A stretch of 7,630 nt of DNA from a bacterium (GTDB taxonomy: Bacteria > SZUA-79 > Acidulodesulfobacterales > Acidulodesulfobacteraceae): contig JAJYYR010000034.1 in assembly GCA_021800805.1 (NCBI GenBank), positions 1-7,630 on the forward strand. Direction: 5' to 3'. Of the stretch, positions 5,397 to 7,630 are shown piece by piece; position 1 is the stretch's first letter, and each line of letters begins with the position of its first letter. The position numbers and the translations under genes were made by a program. The notes beneath the pieces were generated by a model, which worked only from the letters and a program-made list of their open reading frames with translations, made no database searches and had not been told where the DNA came from.

Positions 5397-7630
5397 TTAA
5401 AATGACGTCCCTACGGTAAAATTAACCCCGCCCGCCGGCCAATAAGGCTCTCTCGTAAGTATGAAACCATAGGAAAAACTTATAGGCCCTATCGGAGACA
5501 AATACATTATACCTGCCCCTACGGATTTATACAACGCTAACGGTCTGATATCCTGAGTATTCAAAAATACGTTGCCTCCGTCCTGAAAAACAAAAAAATT
5601 AATATTATTATAAACCGGAACGTTAAGCTGTAAATTATAGTTTTCCATAACATCCCCGCCTATCGGATAACTGTAAGGATTCAAATTAACGAGTCCGATA
5701 GAATCCTGAGGAAAACCTCTCACCGTCGTTCTGCCGCCTAGAAAAAATCTTTCGTTTATAGGCAGCTGGGTCGTCGGCGAGAGAGGCTTTATATAGCCGA
5801 ATCGCAGAGAATACAAAAAAGTGGTATTGTAAATAAAAGGGATATATTCTTCCGTATGAAAAAAAATCTTAAAAAAATTGACCTGGGAATCGATTAAAAA
5901 ATTTGAATATGTAAATCTTAACGCCGTCAAATTTCCGGAGGTCGGGTTAAATATATTATTTTTAGAATTATATATGACGGAAGCGGAAGCGGAACTTATC
6001 CTCGTAAAACCGGTGTCCCTCGGCGTTATTTGCGCCCCGGGGTTCAACCCCGAAAGAAAGTCGTAAAACATTCCATAGGAAAGGAGGCCTTTTAACCGGT
6101 CGTTAAACCGCCTGATAAGAGAAACGGCGCCCCCTTCTTTACGCATAGTATAATTAAGGGTAATTATATCCGTATCGAGCCCCTGCGCGTTAAAAGCAAG
6201 TCCGCTGTAATTATATATGGCACGGTCGTAATAATTTAAAAGAAGGTTGGTGTATATTGCGCTTTTCGAAAAGCGGGCGGATAGAGACTTGCCAGTGCCG
6301 AAAAGATTATTGTTCTCGAGCTGAATAAACCCCTTATATCTAGTATATGTGCCGTAGCCTGCGCCAAAGCTGAGATCTAAAGGTTTTACGTCTTTCACGC
6401 TGACTATTATGGTTTTATCAGGTTTTTTATTTTCGGGATTATCGACCTTAATGTTCACGGAATTAAATATTCCGGCCCTATAAAGCCTGCTCTGCGTATC
6501 TATTATTTTTTTCTGGCTGTAAAACTGCCCTTTTTTAAAAAGCAGCAGGCTCTTTATGTAATATGTTTTCGTGACGGTATTTCCTATGATTAAAATATTT
6601 TTTATGCGGACCCTCGGACCGCTCTCGATATAATAATAAAGGACTGCGTATTTCCTGTCCTTAGAATATTTAATATCCAGCCTTACTTTAGAAAAAACAA
6701 AGCCGGAATCCGCCAGCTTAGTGGAAAGCAGGTTCTTTCCGTTCTCCGCCTTAATTATATAAAAAGGCGATTTTTGCATTTTAAAAAAATAATCCGTCAG
6801 TTTTTTATCCGTTTTTAAAAAGACGGGGAGACCTTTGATATAAACATTCTTTACGACGGTCGGTATCCCCTTATTTATATTCAAGGTGATAACAACGCCT
6901 TTTTTATCGGCGGCAAATTTTAGTTTATAAGAAGCGGCGGCGGAAAGCCAGCCTTCGTTATTGTAATAATTTTCGATATTTGTCATATCGCTTTTAAGCC
7001 TTTTTTCGCATAAATATTCTCTGTTAAAAAAAGACGTTATGCGGGTTTTCATGAGCGATATTATAGTTTTTTTGCGGACTGGCTCGTTTCCGTTTATGAC
7101 TAGCCTCTTTATTTCTACTTTAGACCCTTTTTTAATTTCATAATATATATCTATAGTTTTAGCGGCTTCATCTTTCTTTTCCTTAAAAGAAATTTCCGTA
7201 AAAAAATAGCCTTCCTTTTTAAAGAAATTTCTCAAGACTCTCTGAAATGCCCTGAATGTCCCTTCATCGAAAATTAACACGTTTTTTATTTCAAGTACGG
7301 AATTTTCGATAAAATTTTGTTTCAGAGGTTCTGCGCCTTTAAAATGGAATATTATTTTATAGCCCGGGTGAATATCGAAAGTTATAACTGCTTTATGTTT
7401 AGAAATATAGGTAATTTTCGGTTTTTCTATAACAGCGTTAAGATAGCCTTTGTTTTTATATAAATCCCAAATTTTTTTTCTTAGTTTTTGCACCTCATAT
7501 TGGTTCAAAGGCTTTAATAGCATTTTTTTAATAAGGGTCTTAACCCTTTTTTTAGGATAATATAATTTAAATTGAACTAATATATTGGAAATTAAAATCG
7601 GTTTACCCGGAATAATGTCGATATTCACGG
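5397..7630 (-). CDS. Omp85/BamA-family outer-membrane protein, 5' partial
   Basis: This is an Omp85-superfamily protein: periplasmic POTRA repeats followed by a 16-strand-type beta-barrel in the outer membrane. BamA members insert beta-barrel proteins into that membrane. Numbering from GTG 7628, five POTRA-like units can be drawn at about 13-90, 91-170, 171-257, 258-340 and 341-416. Each opens with a strand such as IKRLVINGN or IKNILIIGN and closes with a strand and Gly turn such as YEIKKGSKVEI. Residues 1-12 look like the end of a further unit. The barrel spans about 418-743, with GYGTYTRYKGFIQLENNNLF (424-443), the signature FLGGRTTVRGF (629-639), FQDGGNVF (681-688), YLSPIGPISFSYGF (709-722) and a terminal Phe. 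GTG 7628 is only the first possible codon at the edge. The signal peptide and true start lie beyond 7630. Five or more POTRAs favour BamA over TamA (three), but a paralogue cannot be excluded. It ends 14 bp before cbiD on the same strand. Confidence 0.92.
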   Translation of the reverse strand, partial: VNIDIIPGKPILISNILVQFKLYYPKKRVKTLIKKMLLKPLNQYEVQKLRKKIWDLYKNKGYLNAVIEKPKITYISKHKAVITFDIHPGYKIIFHFKGAEPLKQNFIENSVLEIKNVLIFDEGTFRAFQRVLRNFFKKEGYFFTEISFKEKKDEAAKTIDIYYEIKKGSKVEIKRLVINGNEPVRKKTIISLMKTRITSFFNREYLCEKRLKSDMTNIENYYNNEGWLSAAASYKLKFAADKKGVVITLNINKGIPTVVKNVYIKGLPVFLKTDKKLTDYFFKMQKSPFYIIKAENGKNLLSTKLADSGFVFSKVRLDIKYSKDRKYAVLYYYIESGPRVRIKNILIIGNTVTKTYYIKSLLLFKKGQFYSQKKIIDTQSRLYRAGIFNSVNIKVDNPENKKPDKTIIVSVKDVKPLDLSFGAGYGTYTRYKGFIQLENNNLFGTGKSLSARFSKSAIYTNLLLNYYDRAIYNYSGLAFNAQGLDTDIITLNYTMRKEGGAVSLIRRFNDRLKGLLSYGMFYDFLSGLNPGAQITPRDTGFTRISSASASVIYNSKNNIFNPTSGNLTALRFTYSNFLIDSQVNFFKIFFHTEEYIPFIYNTTFLYSLRFGYIKPLSPTTQLPINERFFLGGRTTVRGFPQDSIGLVNLNPYSYPIGGDVMENYNLQLNVPVYNNINFFVFQDGGNVFLNTQDIRPLALYKSVGAGIMYLSPIGPISFSYGFILTREPYWPAGGVNFTVGTSF

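Noticed and set aside
6038..6052. Inverted repeat CGGGG-TTCAA-CCCCG resembling a tRNA T-arm
   Set aside because: No acceptor, D or anticodon arms flank it and it lies within the Omp85 barrel coding frame.

Overview
The window is a compact, low-GC (A+T-rich by eye), almost fully coding stretch with every gene on the minus strand. In transcription order it reads: 5'-truncated Omp85/BamA-type outer-membrane protein, cbiD, a cbiE-cbiT fusion, cbiL, cbiF, and a cbiG that runs off the left edge. The cobalt-early (anaerobic) enzymes CbiD and CbiG point to an anaerobe or microaerophile. The Omp85 protein shows a Gram-negative envelope. AT-rich codons (many AAA, ATA, TTT) fit a low-GC diderm, for example a member of the Desulfobacterota or a neighbouring phylum. 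The sequence alone does not fix the taxon.

Layout, right to left: 7630-5397 Omp85 protein (POTRA repeats, then a C-terminal beta-barrel; start lies outside the window); 14-bp gap; 5382-4072 cbiD; 33-bp gap with a strong Shine-Dalgarno; 4038-2470 cbiET; overlap of 8 or 17 bp; 2486-1707 cbiL; 1-bp gap; 1705-908 cbiF; 47-bp overlap; 954-1 cbiG, cut by the window edge. There is no room for internal terminators, and I see no tRNA, rRNA, CRISPR, insertion sequence or riboswitch. A cobalamin riboswitch or operon promoter, if present, would lie beyond 7630 or inside the upstream gene.

How the genes work together: CbiL methylates C20 of cobalt-factor II. CbiH (not in the window) contracts the ring and methylates C17. 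CbiF methylates C11, CbiG opens the lactone and releases acetaldehyde, and CbiD methylates C1. CbiJ (not in the window) reduces the ring. CbiT methylates C15 and decarboxylates the C12 acetate, and CbiE methylates C5. The window therefore encodes five of the six methylations after precorrin-2, plus the C2-extrusion step. cbiH, cbiJ, cbiC and cbiA are probably further left, downstream of cbiG.

This is mainly an ordinary corrin-ring operon. The points worth a second look are sequence departures (CbiE domain without the usual GPG loop, CbiD without several expected His/Cys positions, a polar tail on CbiET, an unusually long N-terminal half in CbiG) and the tight linkage of an Omp85 gene to the B12 genes. 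I found no convincing previously undescribed system.
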